Origin: Lagopus muta
Lineage: Eukaryota > Chordata > Aves > Galliformes > Phasianidae
Direction of reading: 5' to 3'
DNA: 64,000 nt
Assembly: GCF_023343835.1 (NCBI RefSeq)
Contig: NC_064438.1
Location: 16,845,077 to 16,909,076 of the forward strand
In this document: positions 11,448-23,225 of the stretch, piece after piece
Position numbering within the stretch: position 1 is the first letter of the stretch
Layout of the letters: every line of letters begins with the position of its first letter
Position numbers and translations under genes: made by a program
The notes under the pieces: model-generated
The model's input: only the letters and a program-made list of their open reading frames with translations
What the model was told of the DNA's origin: nothing
Databases searched by the model: none

Positions 11448-14400
11448 TCAGAGATAGGGTAGGAGCAGGCCCAGCAGGGACAGTAGGGTGGGGGCCGGGC
11501 GGGGGGCCACAGCCACAGGGGTGTCCCCGGGGGGGCCGCGGGAGTCACGGGATGGAGGGGGTGGCCGGGGCTGGGAGCCCCGCAGGTCGTGAGGCGGCAG
11601 CCCGTCGCGGTAGAAGGCGGAAGGCGGTGCGGCAGGCAGGGTGCCGGGGCGGCCTAGCGCCCGCCCGGGGGTTCCCACCACGGCCACAGCCCCACCGCCA
11701 CCACCACCCCCGTCGCTGTCATCCTCATCTTTGCCTTCGTCCTCCTCCTCATCCTCCTCGGGGCAGCCATCGAAGTCACGGGGCCGCAGGTGCCGCAGGT
11801 CGGTGCCGCGGCGGTGAGGAGGGCTGGCGCAGGGCACGGGCGAGCTGGAGACGCGAGTGCGGCGAAACCAGGCCCAGAGCGGGCGCGCACGGCAGTCGCA
11901 GGCCCAGGGGTTGGCGTTGAGGCGGAGGAACTGCAGGGCGGGCAGCGCAGCCAGCGGGTCCCCGGGCAGAGCCATCAGGCTGTTGTTGAACAGGTAGAGG
12001 ATGGTGAGGCGGGCCAGGCCGTGGAAGGCGCGGCGGTGCACGGTGGCCAGGCGGTTGGCGTGCAGCAGCAGGCGGTCCAGGCTGGGCAGCCCACGGAAAA
12101 CGCCCTCGGACAGAGCTCGCAGCCGGTTGCCGTGCAGGAAGAGATGGCTCAGGTTGGCCAAATCGGCAAAGAGATCGTCCTGTGGGGAGCAGGTGAGGGA
12201 CCGGGTGGGTGATCCCATCCCTGCAGGCATAACCCAGCACCTTGATCGTCATCCCAACTCCATATTGCCACCTAACGCCCTGTATCACCTCTGTAACTCA
12301 TGGATGTCACCCCGACCGCTGCCCTAAGGCCGTCACTGTCCATCTCTCTGTTGGACAGACAGTGCCAAGAGTCCTCCGCCATGCCCCCATCTTTCTGGTG
12401 CCACCCATCACCCTGCCCCATATCCTGACCTCAAGGGTATCATCACCAAGAGCTCTTCTGTATGACAGGTATCACCACCTTGCCTCATGCCCCTGCTCCA
12501 CAGGCAGCATACATCTCCCTGCCTTACGGTCCTGCTCCACAATATCATCCTTTCCTTGCCCCATGGGCATCACCCATCACCTCTTCCATGGGTATAACCA
12601 GAGCTCTCTTTCATGTTTCTGCCTCATGGCCACCACACTGCCCTGCGTCTCTGCACCTTGAATATCACCCACCACCCTGCACTGTTACTGTCTGAGATGT
12701 GTCCCACGCCCATGCCTGCAAGCACTGCCCACCACCCCCTCAGTGGCATCCCCCATATTCTCCCCAGGGACATCCCATAGCCTTGCCACACAGGGCTGTC
12801 TTAGGACCCAGTCCAGCCCATGTCAGACCTGGAGGTAGAGCAGCCCGTTCTCCTGCAGGTAGAGGTACTGGAGGCTGTGGAGGCCACGGAAGATGGCGCT
12901 GGGCAGGCTGGCCAGCTGGCACCGGTAGAGGTGCAGGGCCTGGAGGCGCCGGAGGCCATGGAAGGTATCAGGTGCCAAGACACGGAGGTGCGGGTTGTCA
13001 CCCAGGTCGAGCTCCTCGAGGGCGGGCAGGTGGCGGAAAGTGCCCGGCTGGATGGAGGAGATGTTGTTGGAGTAGAGCCAGAGGGTGACAGTGCTGGGCC
13101 CGAAGGTGCCCGCCCGCAGCGCCCTGATGACGTTGTTCTGCAGGAAGAGGCGGCGGGCGCCAGGCGGGAGCCCCGCGGGCACCGAGGAGAAGTTGTTGGC
13201 CTGGCAGCTGACGGTGGGCGGCGAGACGTAGCAGGTGCAGAGCGCGGGGCAGGCGGGCGACCCACCGGGCACCCACGCCAGCGCTGCCAGCAGCAGGGCC
13301 GCCAGGTGCCCGCCTGCGGGCACAGCGGGGCGTCAGCCCGAGGCTCAACCTGGGGCATTGCCCCTGCATCCCTGGCCCAGCCCCATGCACCCACCGCCCC
13401 ACACAGGGCCCTCCCCAGCAACCCCATGGAGAGCACCCCAAGGGGTACTGGCTGCCACCAGGCTCTAGGAACCCCCCCCAGTACCATCCTCATCCCACCT
13501 GGCTGTTCCCATACCACACAGCCAGGAGCTCCGGGAGCTCTACAGGGCTATGTCCACCCCATATGGTCATGGTCATGGCCATCCCTTAAGGTCAGGCATT
13601 CCAAGAGCTCTACAGGGTCACATACATCCCATGTAGTCACATTCTCCTAGGGACCACTAGGGCTACGACATAAGGTCAAAGATCCCGTAAGAAGCCAGTA
13701 GGGGAATGCACCATTCAACACGGCCATGCCTATCCTATAAGGCCAGGATCCCACGGTAGCCCTCAGGGACCACACACGCCCCACATGACACTACCCACCC
13801 CGTTGGGTCCAGCACCTCACGGGGATTTGCACTCCAAAGAGCTTCCATGGCTTTGCCCCTTGTGATCTCCCCGTGTTCCCCTGGGGCCATACTCCCATGG
13901 GACCCCCTCAAAGGAGGGAGGGGGAAGGCTGCGCCCCCCACGCGCGTCCCCGACAGCGGGGCGGGGCGGAGCCACGTGCGCGCGTGCCGCGGCCACGTGC
14001 GGGGCGGTGCGCGCGTGGGCGCGGGCTGACGCGCTCCCCGGTGACACGCGCCGCCGCCGCTCCGGGTGTTCGCGCCCCCCGCCCCCCCCTTCTTTCTTCC
14101 TCATCTCTTCCCCCCCCCCCCTCCGCCTTCCCAGTGCCCTGCGCTGCAACCCGAGCGCCTCATCCATAATTCAGCCCGGCCTGGCTCGGGCTCCACGGCC
14201 CGCTGCGGAGGGAGGGAGGCGGCCCCCCCCGATGCTAGGCGGCGGGGATGGGGATGGGGGGGGGACGCACGGAGGCGTCCGGCGCAGCTGCTCGGCGCCG
14301 CCCCCCTCCCCCGGCGCCCCGTGCCGGCGTGCGCCCCCCCGGCGCCCCCCTCCCGCGCCCCATCTGTCACTCCCCCTCGCCGCGGGCTGACTCAGTTCGG

Positions 14401-14830
14401 AGCTGAAGTCACCGGCTCCCGGGCTCCGCTCCCCGCGCAACCGCCCCCCCACTCGCAGGGTCCCGCTGCCGGCTCCACCCCTCCCCCCCCCCCCCCCCCC
14501 ACCTCCTACAGCGCCCCGCACCGTCCCCGCTTCCCCTTTGCCCCGCTGCAGCGACCCTATGGAGCATCCACCCGCGGGGCTTTGTGGCACCGCGCACCCT
14601 TTGCGCCGCACTGTGCGCCCCGAGGGCAGCGCGCACCCCGCACCGCGCGCCCCGTTAACCCCGCAGCGCTCTGTGCGCTGCCCCGGGGCAGCCGCTGCGT
14701 CCCGAAGGCAGCGCCGCGGGTGCCGGGACCCCCGCCCCGCCCCGTCCCGCCGCGGGGGGGTCTCGGGGCCGTGCCCCCGGCCCGCCCCACGCCTACCTCG
14801 GGGCAGGTCCCGAGCCGTCGGGGGCCGCAT
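11448..14830 (-). CDS. RTN4RL2: Reticulon-4 receptor-like 2 (Nogo receptor NgR2)
   Basis: Three exons, 14797-14830, 12829-13313 and 11448-12179, encode 416 residues (human 420). A short first exon plus the start of exon 2 makes the signal peptide ([14 protein letters not shown]). Then come an LRR N-terminal cap ([20 protein letters not shown]), about eight leucine-rich repeats (e.g. [34 protein letters not shown]), a C-terminal cap ([18 protein letters not shown]) and a low-complexity stalk. The stalk holds an acidic run and a glycine run and ends in a hydrophobic tail ([13 protein letters not shown]) fitting a GPI-anchor signal. NgR2 is a neuronal surface receptor, best known for binding myelin-associated glycoprotein. 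The stalk is the part that differs most from mammals. The gene is divergent to SLC43A3, separated by 3.6 kb of CpG-rich sequence. Confidence 0.97.
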
Positions 14831-15780
14831 GGCGGGACCGGGCCGGGCGCTCAGGCGCTGCCCGCTGCACGTCGGCTCATGGCCGGTGCCGGGGTTGGGG
14901 GGGGGTGCGCGCCCCTTACCCCCCGCTGCGCCGCCGGGAGGAGGAGCGGCAGCCGCCGCCCCGGGGCATGGCACGGGTGGGCTCGGCTCGGCTCTACCCG
15001 CGGCTCCCGGAGGGGCTGAGCCCTGCCCGGCGCCGCGCCTTATCCCGGGGCGGCCGCGCTCCGCCCCTCGCCGCCGGTCCCGCCGCTTAACCCTTCCTCG
15101 GCCGGGCCGGGCCGTCCCGCTCCGCGCGTGGGGGAACTCCACGGAGGATCGCGGCGCTCCTGAGGAATGTGTGGGAACGAGGTCTACCCACGGGGACGCC
15201 CCGCAGCGCGTCCCCAGGAACCGGCGGAGCGTCTCGCAGAGGACGCGAGACCTCCTAGCAGCTCCCACTGGGGACGCGGGGACTCGCGCGTGGGGCCGTG
15301 AGCCCGGGGGAGCGAGCTGCGGGGAAGCCCTCCTTGCATGTCTGGACCCTCGCGGGGTTGCTGTGTCCTCGCGGATGGCGGACACCTCGGCAGGGGCGTC
15401 CGTGCCCGTGGATTGGGACAGAGGGGCGATCGCGAGTGGGCGCCGAGGCGGCACCCCTCGCCCCTCACCCACGCGGGACCGCGACGCTGTCCGCGGTGCC
15501 GGGGCGGGCGCTGTCCGCGGTGCTGGGCTCGGGGCGGGGGGCGGGGGGGTCTCCGCGGAGGGAGCGGCGGCGCGGGGAGCCCACGGAGCGCGGGTGGGGA
15601 GGGGCTCGCGTGGCCGTGCCAGGCTGCGGCGGCACAATCTGGCACCCGCCGTGTTTGCGGTGCCGTCTCCGGCGCGGCTCCCGGCGAGCGAAATATCACA
15701 AGCTGGAGAGACAGACGCTGGCGGGGAGCGGTGGGCGTTGCGGGCGGCACGGGGCTGACTCAGGGGCCGCCATCCGCTCG
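13930..15780. promoter_or_regulatory. CpG island over RTN4RL2 first exon and promoter
   Basis: About 1.8 kb of very CpG-dense sequence surrounds the first coding exon (14797-14830) and extends both ways. It includes a poly-C run near 14476-14500. Long open frames on both strands here are a by-product of high GC and match no protein I know. Confidence 0.75.
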
Positions 15781-16207
15781 CTGTCCCCCGCGATGTTCCT
15801 CGGTCCCACTGTGCCATAGCTGTCCCTATTCTATGGGTCCAATGGGTCTGGGCAAAGTGACAGAGGTGCTGGGGCCTGCGGCGCTGGGCACCTCCAGCGT
15901 TGGTCCTGTACTTGCATCCACCCACCCGGGGTATGGCGTGGGGGTGTGGGACAGACCCTTGAGCCCCTGGCAGGTCCTAGGAAGGCAATGGCACCAAGAT
16001 GCGGGTGGAAAGAGATGGGCGATGAGATGGGAGCAAGGGTGGTGGAGGGTGGTGGAAGAGAGATGGATGGATGGAAAAAAAGAAATGATGGATGGGGAGG
16101 TGGGGGTGAAGGCATGGGTTGGATGAGGGTGGCAGTGAAAGAGTGAAGGCCAGATGATGAGCAGATGTTGAGCAGGTGTAGGGTTGGGTGGGTGAGAAGC
16201 AGGATGG

Positions 16208-16282
16208 AAGGATGGATGGATGGATGGATGGATGGATGGATGGATGGATGGATGGATGGATGCATGGATGGATGGATGGAAT
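16208..16282. repeat. (ATGG)n microsatellite
   Basis: Nearly perfect ATGG/GGAT tetranucleotide run of about 18 copies with one interruption (ATGC), flanked by degenerate copies on both sides from about 16050 to 16330. Confidence 0.95.
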
Positions 16283-17515
16283 GGGACAGATGGGCAGGAG
16301 GCAGGCAGATGGATGGGTGGATGGCTGTGCAGCTGAGTGGCAGGTTGCGGGGTGGCCGGCGCCTGCCAGCAGGGATGAATGGACGGGTGAAGGGATGAAT
16401 GGGGCTGTGGGGGCGGTGGTACCGGGGGAGGACGGACAGACGGATGGGAGGGAGGGTAGTGAAGGACACGGGGCTGGCGGGTCGGTCACGCGACTAAGGA
16501 TGGACCCCAAGTTCGGGGGTCTTAGTCCCGGTGACCCCACGGCAGTTCCTGGCCCGCCCCGCCCCCGCCGACGCCCCGGAGGCCGCGTCGGTTCTCTCCG
16601 CTCCGCCTCCCGCCTAGAAGGACGAGCGGGCGCTGCCGAGGTGACGGTAAGCGTGCAGTCCTCGGAACCAGCCGAGCCGGGCCGGGCCACGGGGCTCAGC
16701 CTCATCCGGGCTGGTCGCATCCCCGCCCCGCCGGGCCGAACAAGGGCGGAGCCGCGGCGATGCCACTCCCGGCAGATGCGGGCGGGCGGCTCCGCGCCCA
16801 GCAGGGCCGAACCGGGCCGGGCCAGGAGAGCGGCGGCCGGGATGCTCGAGAGGGCGGTGGGGCGTGCCGGGTAGCGGGTGCCCCGAGCCCGACAGCGACC
16901 CTGAGCGGCGGGGCGGGGCGGTCCCGGGGATCCAGGAAGACTGCGGGTCGCGGTGGAAGCAGAGGGGCTCGGGCCGGAGCGTGAGATGCTCGCGGCGGTG
17001 TCGGGACTGCGTGGGGCCGAACCTGGGGGCTACGTGTGCTCCCTCCACCACGTGCGTGCCTCACCATGTGCGCGCCCGCATGGCTGCGGGAAGTTCCAGT
17101 CGCGGGGGCTGTCAGGGCCGCCTGCTGCGTCATGGGGCTGCGTCTTCGCCCAGTCCTGGGCACCCGCACCCCTCCCCGGAAGCTGACGGGGCCGGGAGGG
17201 CTCCAGGTCCACTGGATGGGGCAGGATTGCGCTCAGCATCCTGCAGCCCATCCATACAGCAGCCCCTACAGAAGCTCCGTCTCCTTCCTGGGGAGACCGG
17301 TGGCACACAGCGGTGGCGCCAGGCAGGCAGCATTCCTCTTTGCCACAGATCTCCTGTGCCACCCCGGCTTGCGCCCCCAGCCTGCAACCTCTGCTGGGAC
17401 AGCTAGCTATATATAGTGCCATTCCCCCCCCCCCCCCCCCCTCCCCCGACCTCGGGGCTGAGCCATTGCCATCTGCCCAGGTTAATCTTTAGCCATCCGC
17501 CTGTCCCCCATCCAA

Positions 17516-17533
17516 CTAATGAGGCCTCATTAG
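17516..17533. promoter_or_regulatory. Perfect 18-bp palindrome with paired TAAT/ATTA cores
   Basis: CTAATGAGGCCTCATTAG equals its own reverse complement. It carries two inverted homeodomain-type TAAT cores eight bases apart and sits in a locally AT-richer patch (17480-17560) within GC-rich sequence. Confidence 0.5.
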
Positions 17534-18450
17534 CAGCCATTACACTGGCTGCAGGGCTGCTGGTGTCACCAGCAGGACCTGGTGACATGGTGATGCTGTG
17601 GTGCAGGTGTGGGTGGTGGCAAGTGCTGGGGCTTCAGTGTGGTGTGTGGGGACATGACCTTAGCGCCTGTGGCAGCCAGCTGCAGGTCCCTTGTTTGACA
17701 CTGGTGGAATGTGCTGGGTTCCCCACCAGTGTCTCATTGCACCCAGGGCCTGTGATTGGGTTCCCGGGGAGGTGCCAGTGTCCCCAAAGGGTGTGTCAGC
17801 ATGCCTGGCACCGTTGGAGGTTCCCTGGGGATGTGTCGTTGTCGCCAGGGGGTATGTGCCATTGTCCCCAAGGTGCGTGCCGGGGTGCCTCGTAGGATGC
17901 AGGTGTGTGCATCAGGCCCCTGGGGGTGTGTCATTGTCCCCAGGTGCTGTGGTCCTAGCAACAGTGCCAGCACCCCCAGGGCTGTGCCTCCACGCTGCGA
18001 GTTGTACAGCATTCTCAGAAATGCACCAGATCGGTGTGCCAGGCCCCGGGGGGTCACGCTTACGGAGGTTGCAGGTCCCCAGGACTGAGTGCTGCAGGGA
18101 GATAAGGAGGTGGTGCTGGGGAGGGAGAACAGTTCTTTGCCTATCTGGCACCAGCAGCCCTGCCCTCCCCCCCCAGTGATCCCAGCAGAAGTGCACAGTG
18201 CGGCCGTGTGCCTCAGGCACCCCACACAGGGATTCAGACCAGGGTCCAAACTCTGCTGCTGCAGTGGCACCAGGGTACAGGTGGGTGTCAGTGGGGGGAG
18301 CTGCCCAGGGGACAAGGGATGGAGTAGGGGCCGGGTTGGCCTTTGTCCAGGTGGTTGGTCACATGCAAAATGAGGGACTGTGTGGAGAGGGAGGGCTGTG
18401 ACTTCCCCGCTTGTCCCCCGCAGAAGCAGCAGAGCCCCGTGCCTGACAGC

Positions 18451-21400
18451 ATGGCGGGGGGTGCGGGGCGAGCCAAGAAGCTGGGCACTCTGCTCTCAGG
18501 GCTGCTGGAGTGCGGTGCTTTCTGCGGCATCATCTTTGGCTGGGCCTCCCTCGTCTACGTCCTCAAGAACCTGGGCTACTTTAAGCAGTGGTGCGAGTCC
18601 TCGGCCAGCCTCAACCCCAATGGGACGCTGCATCCCGGTACGGCCCCGGTGTCACCATCCCTATCAGTGCTGAGTCCTTGTCCCTGGTGTCCTGGGGGGG
18701 CCCTGTTCCTACTGGTGTCCTGGGGGTGCCTCCCATGTTCCTACTGTGTGGTGCACTTCGGTGCCCTGGGTTCCTGCTGTCATTCCTGTATCCCCACTGT
18801 CCCAGTGCCCATTATTCCCACTGGCTCCCTGCTTTTCCTGTCCCCAGTGCTGCCCCTTTTCCCCACTTCCCCCATGCCCGTGTCCCCTGTGCTGGTGCTC
18901 CTGTCCCCACCGATGGCTGCCTTGCAGACTGCAGCGGGCAGGATGAGCAGTTCTCCTTGGTCTTCACTATCGGCTCCTTCATGAACAACTTCATGACTCT
19001 CCCCATGGGCTACGTCTTCGACCGCTTTGGCACTGCTGTTGCCCGCCTCATCGCCATGTGAGTGCTGTGGGGGGTGGCAGAGGGACACATGTGGGTGCTG
19101 GGGATGGAGGACCCTTTAGTTGGGCGCTGACGCAGGGCTGGGGGAGCGTTATCGGGAGCAGGGTGGTTATCGGGGCTCCCAGGTAGGGTGGGACTGGTGG
19201 AGCCCTGCTCACACGGGGGGGAGGGAGGTGGGGGGCAGCAGTGTTTGTTTCCCAATGCCACCAAATGTCCCCAGGGTGTCCTTTGTTGCCTACAGCCCCC
19301 CGTATGCTCTTATTCCCCACTGATGTCCCTAGGGCACCCCTGCAACTGTAGAGCCAGCCTCTTCCCCACATTCCTCCACTTCAGAGGTGCCACATGAGGC
19401 CAGTGGTGGGATGCTGGGGTGTTGGAGCACAGGGGTGGGGATCCTGTGCCCCCTTGTGAACACTGTCCCCATGTTTCAGCACCCTCTACACTGGTGGGAC
19501 CCTGCTCGTTGCCTTCTCCACGCCAGGTGAGACCCACACAGATGTGGGGTGCCCCTACCCCACCCATGTCCCTTGAACCCACTGACACCTGTGTCCCCAG
19601 ACCAAGCAGTGCTGCTCTTCCCGGCTATGTCAATGCTGTCGGTGGGAGGCATTCTCCTCATCCTCACCAACATGCAGGTGGGAGGCGTCTGAACCCTCAC
19701 CCCACAGCTCAGGCACCCTGCCTGGCGATGGGGACACTGACAGCATTATGGGGGGGTTCTGTGTGCCAGGTGGGGAACCTCTTTGGGAAGTACCGCTCCA
19801 TCATCATCACCCTCTACAACGGGGCCTTTGACTCCTCGTCTGCCATATTCCTCATTATCAAGGTGGGCATGGGGTGAGGAACACTGCAGGCACCAGATTT
19901 GCCTGTTCACAGCACAGGCACTGAGGTGGGCTGAGGACAGACAGGGGCACAGCTGGGGTCTGACATCTGTGGTGGCCCTGTGCAGAGACCAGTGGCCAGC
20001 ATGGCATAGTGGCAACCTGTACATGTCCCCAGGTGCTGCATGAGCACGGACTGTCCCTGCGGACCATGTTTCTCTTCATGGCAGCCTGCAGCGTCTGGCA
20101 CCTGCTGCGCACCATCTTCCTCATGCCCCGCATGCACATCCCTTACCCGCTGCCACCTGCCTACAACTATGGGTAAGGGAGGCCCTGCCCTGCCTGTGCT
20201 CCCAGGATGGCAAAACCCATCCCTTAGGAGGTGGTGGTGCCCATCCTGTGGGTGATGGTCATGGGGTCCATTCCACAGGTGGTGGTGGTGGTTATAGCAC
20301 CCATCTCTTGGGTGGTGGTGGTGGTCATGGCTCCCATCTCTTGGGTGGTGCTGGTGGTTATGGCACCCATCTCTTGGGTGGTGGTGGTGGTCATGGTACC
20401 CATCCTGTAGGTGGTGATGGTAGTCATGGTGTCCATCTTCTGGGTGGTGGTGGTCATGGTGTCCATCTTTTGGGTGGTGGTGGTTATGGCACCCATCTCT
20501 TGGGTGGTGGTGGTCATGGTGCCTATCCTGTGGGTTGTGGTGGTCATGGCGCCCATCCCATGGGTTGTGGTGGTCACGGTGCCCATCCTGCGAGTGGAGG
20601 TGGTGGTGGCACTGGGATGCTGTGGTGGTTGACAAGGCAAGTGGTGCTGTAGGCTGTCATGCCCGGGGCGCTCCCAGTCGTACCGCACCTATGAGGAGAA
20701 GCGCCCGCCGGAGGATGATGGGCCGGAGGAAGTGCCCCTGGAGCCCAGTGCCCCAAAAGGTGGGGGAGAACTAGGGCTGGGACTATTGGCAAAGGCATGG
20801 GTGGGCATGGCCATGAGTGTGATGGGTGCTGGGAAGTGGGGTGCTGGGATGTGGGTGGTACACAGTCATCTGAGCTGTTGGCCCATGGGTTGGGTGGGGG
20901 TTCTTGGTACCACGAGACCCAGTGGATGGATGTGTCAACTGTGGTGGGGACATTTGGGAAATAGGCGTGGCCACGTGTTGTGGGCGTAGGCAGCCTGATG
21001 GATGCTTTTGTTCTGTGCAGGCAATGCAGCTGTGGAGCCCTTCTGGCCCTGTGTGCTCTCATGGCTCTTCATGTGGCACGTGGTGTGGCTCTCAGTCATG
21101 CAGCTGCGCCACTACCTCTTCATTGGTACCCTCAACCCACTGCTCGACCACCTGGCCTTAGGCAATGAACACCTGGGTAGGGCATGGTGGCTGGGGGGCA
21201 CAGTGAGCCAGGCAGGGGGCTGGGAATCGGCCCTCTGCACTGACCCTGCCTCTTCACAGTGAGCATCTACACCAACGCCTTCGCCTTCACCCAGCTCTGT
21301 GGGGTGCTCTGCGCTCCCTGGAACGGCCTCATTCTCGACTGCCACAAGCGGAACAAGGCCCACCGTGCTGAGGGTAACTGTCCCTATCCCCCCATCCCTC

Positions 21401-22888
21401 TCTTGGCGCACTGGAGCTGCAAATGTCCCCAACCCCGCTCTGCCTGGGACATGCTACCACCATGCTCTGACCCTGCTATGCCTGTAGTTGTGCCCCCATA
21501 AAGCTCTGACCCCCCGCTGTGCCAATGGATGTGCTGCTACAATGGCTGGATCCCACCACATCCATGAACACGTCCCCACCACGCTTTGACCCCGTGAACA
21601 GGTCCCCACAATGTCCTTATCCCACCGTTTCCACAAAAGTGTCCCCATGATGCCCCAACCCCACCGTGCCCATGCATGTGACCGTAGCACTCCCTGTTCT
21701 TCCCGCTCTACCTGGGGACATGTCCCCACTGTGCCCTAATCTTGCCATGCCTGCAGGAGCCCAGGGGGCACTGGCTGACCTACGGGCATCCGTGCCATCA
21801 CTGGTGTTGACGGTGACGCAGTGCGTGCTATTCTCCATCTGTGCTGCCGTGCCTATCCTGCCTGTGCAGTTTGTCACATTCGTGCTCCAGGTGATCAGCC
21901 GCTCCTTCCTCTACGGGGGCAACGCCGCCTTCCTGGCCATCGCGTGAGTCCTGTGCACCTTGATGTTGGTGGTGGCAGGGGACAGAGTGGTGATGGCAGG
22001 GGAGGGAGCAGTGGGGACGTGGGTGGGTAATAAAGCAATAGTGAAGTCAGGGTGGAGGGGGACAGTACAGCGGTGACAGGGGATGGTGGTAAAGGAGGGG
22101 GTGGTGGCGTGAGGGTGGAGGTGGCATGGTGATGGGCACAGTGGTGACATGCAGGCTGTTCTGGCAGGTTTCCTCCACAGCACTTTGGGAAGCTCTACGG
22201 GCTGGCCATGGCCCTGTCGGCGCTGGTGGCCCTGCTGCAGTATCCCTGCATTGCCCTGGTGCATGGAGCGCTCCAGGGGGACCCTTTCTATGTGAGTGCT
22301 CCCCACAGCCAATGGATACCCCATAGCCCAGGGGAGACAGTTCCATGGTGGGGTGGTGGTCAGGGTGGTGGTCATGGATGAAAGGAGGTCCCAGTGCCAG
22401 TTTGGATGGGGCTCCTCCCCCACGTGGGGTTGGAAACAGCAGACAATGAGAAGATGGAGTCTATAGTCCATGGCAGGATGGGGCTTATGCTATGGGGGGA
22501 TGGAGGGCCTGATCTAAGTTTGGGTGGGGATGCTGGCCTATGAAGAGCAGGAGGTTCTGCCCCGTGGTAGCCTGGGGGCACGCTGTGCTGGGGAGAGATG
22601 CTAGTCTGTAGTACCATGGTGTGGTTTGCTACTCCAGCACAGGCAGCCTTTAGGGGGCTGAGGAGCTGGCCCCTTGTCTGTTTGGGATCAGCCCCCGGTC
22701 CCATGCCCTCAACACCCATCACTCCACCACAGATGAACGTGGGGCTCATCGCCGTGGTGCTGCTGGCCTACGTCAGTCCTGTGGTGGTGGCCCGTGAATG
22801 CCGGCGACGTGCCAAGGATCTGGAGGCTGCCTCAAGTCCCCTGGAGGCTTCCGCAAGTGCCGAGACCCCCGCCCAGACACCCCATTGA
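18451..22888 (+). CDS. SLC43A3: SLC43A3 equilibrative nucleobase transporter
   Basis: Twelve coding exons: 18451-18637, 18928-19057, 19480-19526, 19601-19677, 19770-19862, 20033-20172, 20653-20759, 21021-21176, 21260-21373, 21757-21943, 22168-22291, 22733-22888. They give 1518 bp, 505 residues (human about 491), with every phase consistent. The sequence is a major-facilitator-type protein with about 12 membrane segments; conserved stretches include [72 protein letters not shown] and [23 protein letters not shown]43A3 (ENBT1) carries purine nucleobases across the plasma membrane. I prefer A3 over the amino-acid transporter SLC43A1 because the central loop is short and the start and C-terminus resemble A3. 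The intron before 20653 holds a large minisatellite. Poly(A) signal 22985-22990. Confidence 0.95.
20225..20632. repeat. 30-33 bp minisatellite in SLC43A3 intron
   Basis: About 12 tandem copies of a unit like GGTGGTCATGGCACCCATCT followed by CTTGGGTGGT. Copy length changes from 33 to 30 bp midway by loss of one GGT triplet. Because the unit is a multiple of three and lacks stops, both strands stay open (His/Gly-rich or Thr/Met-rich), which is accidental. Confidence 0.92.
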
Positions 22889-22984
22889 ACCCTGCACTAC
22901 CATCCAGCTTTTTTCTACTGGACTTTGGGGGAGGGATGGGACTGTGCCGGGGGGCACACTGAGGGGTGGGTGTGCTTGGGATAG

Positions 22985-22990
22985 AATAAA
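22985..22990 (+). terminator. SLC43A3 poly(A) signal AATAAA
   Basis: Canonical hexamer 97 bp past the stop, with a GT-rich element shortly downstream (CTGTGGTGCTG). Confidence 0.85.
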
Positions 22991-23149
22991 TATTCCAAAG
23001 CCTCTGCCTGTGGTGCTGCTCCCACCCAGTGCCCCACACCCTTGGAGCTTCTCCAGTATCTGCTGTGGGGTTGAGCCCCATTCTGCCTCCAGTCTCCCCC
23101 TGGCCCTAAAACACATGGACATGTGGCCTCAAGGCAGTTTGTGAGGCAC

Positions 23150-23155
23150 TTTACT
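23150..23155 (-). terminator. Variant poly(A) signal AGTAAA for the lectin gene
   Basis: TTTACT on the + strand, 71 bp downstream of the lectin stop codon on the minus strand. It is the only candidate signal before SLC43A3. Confidence 0.4.
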
Positions 23156-23225
23156 AGGACAGTGACATGGGCCACTGTGAGTCCCTGGGCACTGGGGAGC
23201 CATGGCAGGGCCCCCGGGCACTCTC

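Larger units (their letters stand above)
15800..18420. other. Noncoding interval upstream of SLC43A3
   Basis: It contains a CpG island (about 16480-17020) that may be the SLC43A3 promoter, an ATGG microsatellite, a TATATATAG stretch next to a poly-C run (about 17407-17443) and an 18-bp palindrome at 17516-17533. I found no coding exon with conserved protein sequence. SLC43A3 has its start codon in the exon beginning at 18424, so at least one untranslated exon must lie in this interval. Confidence 0.6.

Noticed and set aside
14066-15925. Very long open frames on both strands around the RTN4RL2 promoter
   Set aside because: Composition is that of a CpG island (Arg/Pro/Ala/Gly-rich in all frames). 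No domain is recognised, and the real 34-bp RTN4RL2 exon lies inside.
16188-16874. Open frame starting in [11 protein letters not shown]
   Set aside because: Translation of the ATGG microsatellite running into CpG-rich sequence.
20248-20652. His/Gly-rich and Met/Thr/His-rich open frames over the SLC43A3 intron
   Set aside because: They are translations of a 30-33 bp minisatellite that lacks stop codons on either strand; flanking SLC43A3 exons show this is intron.
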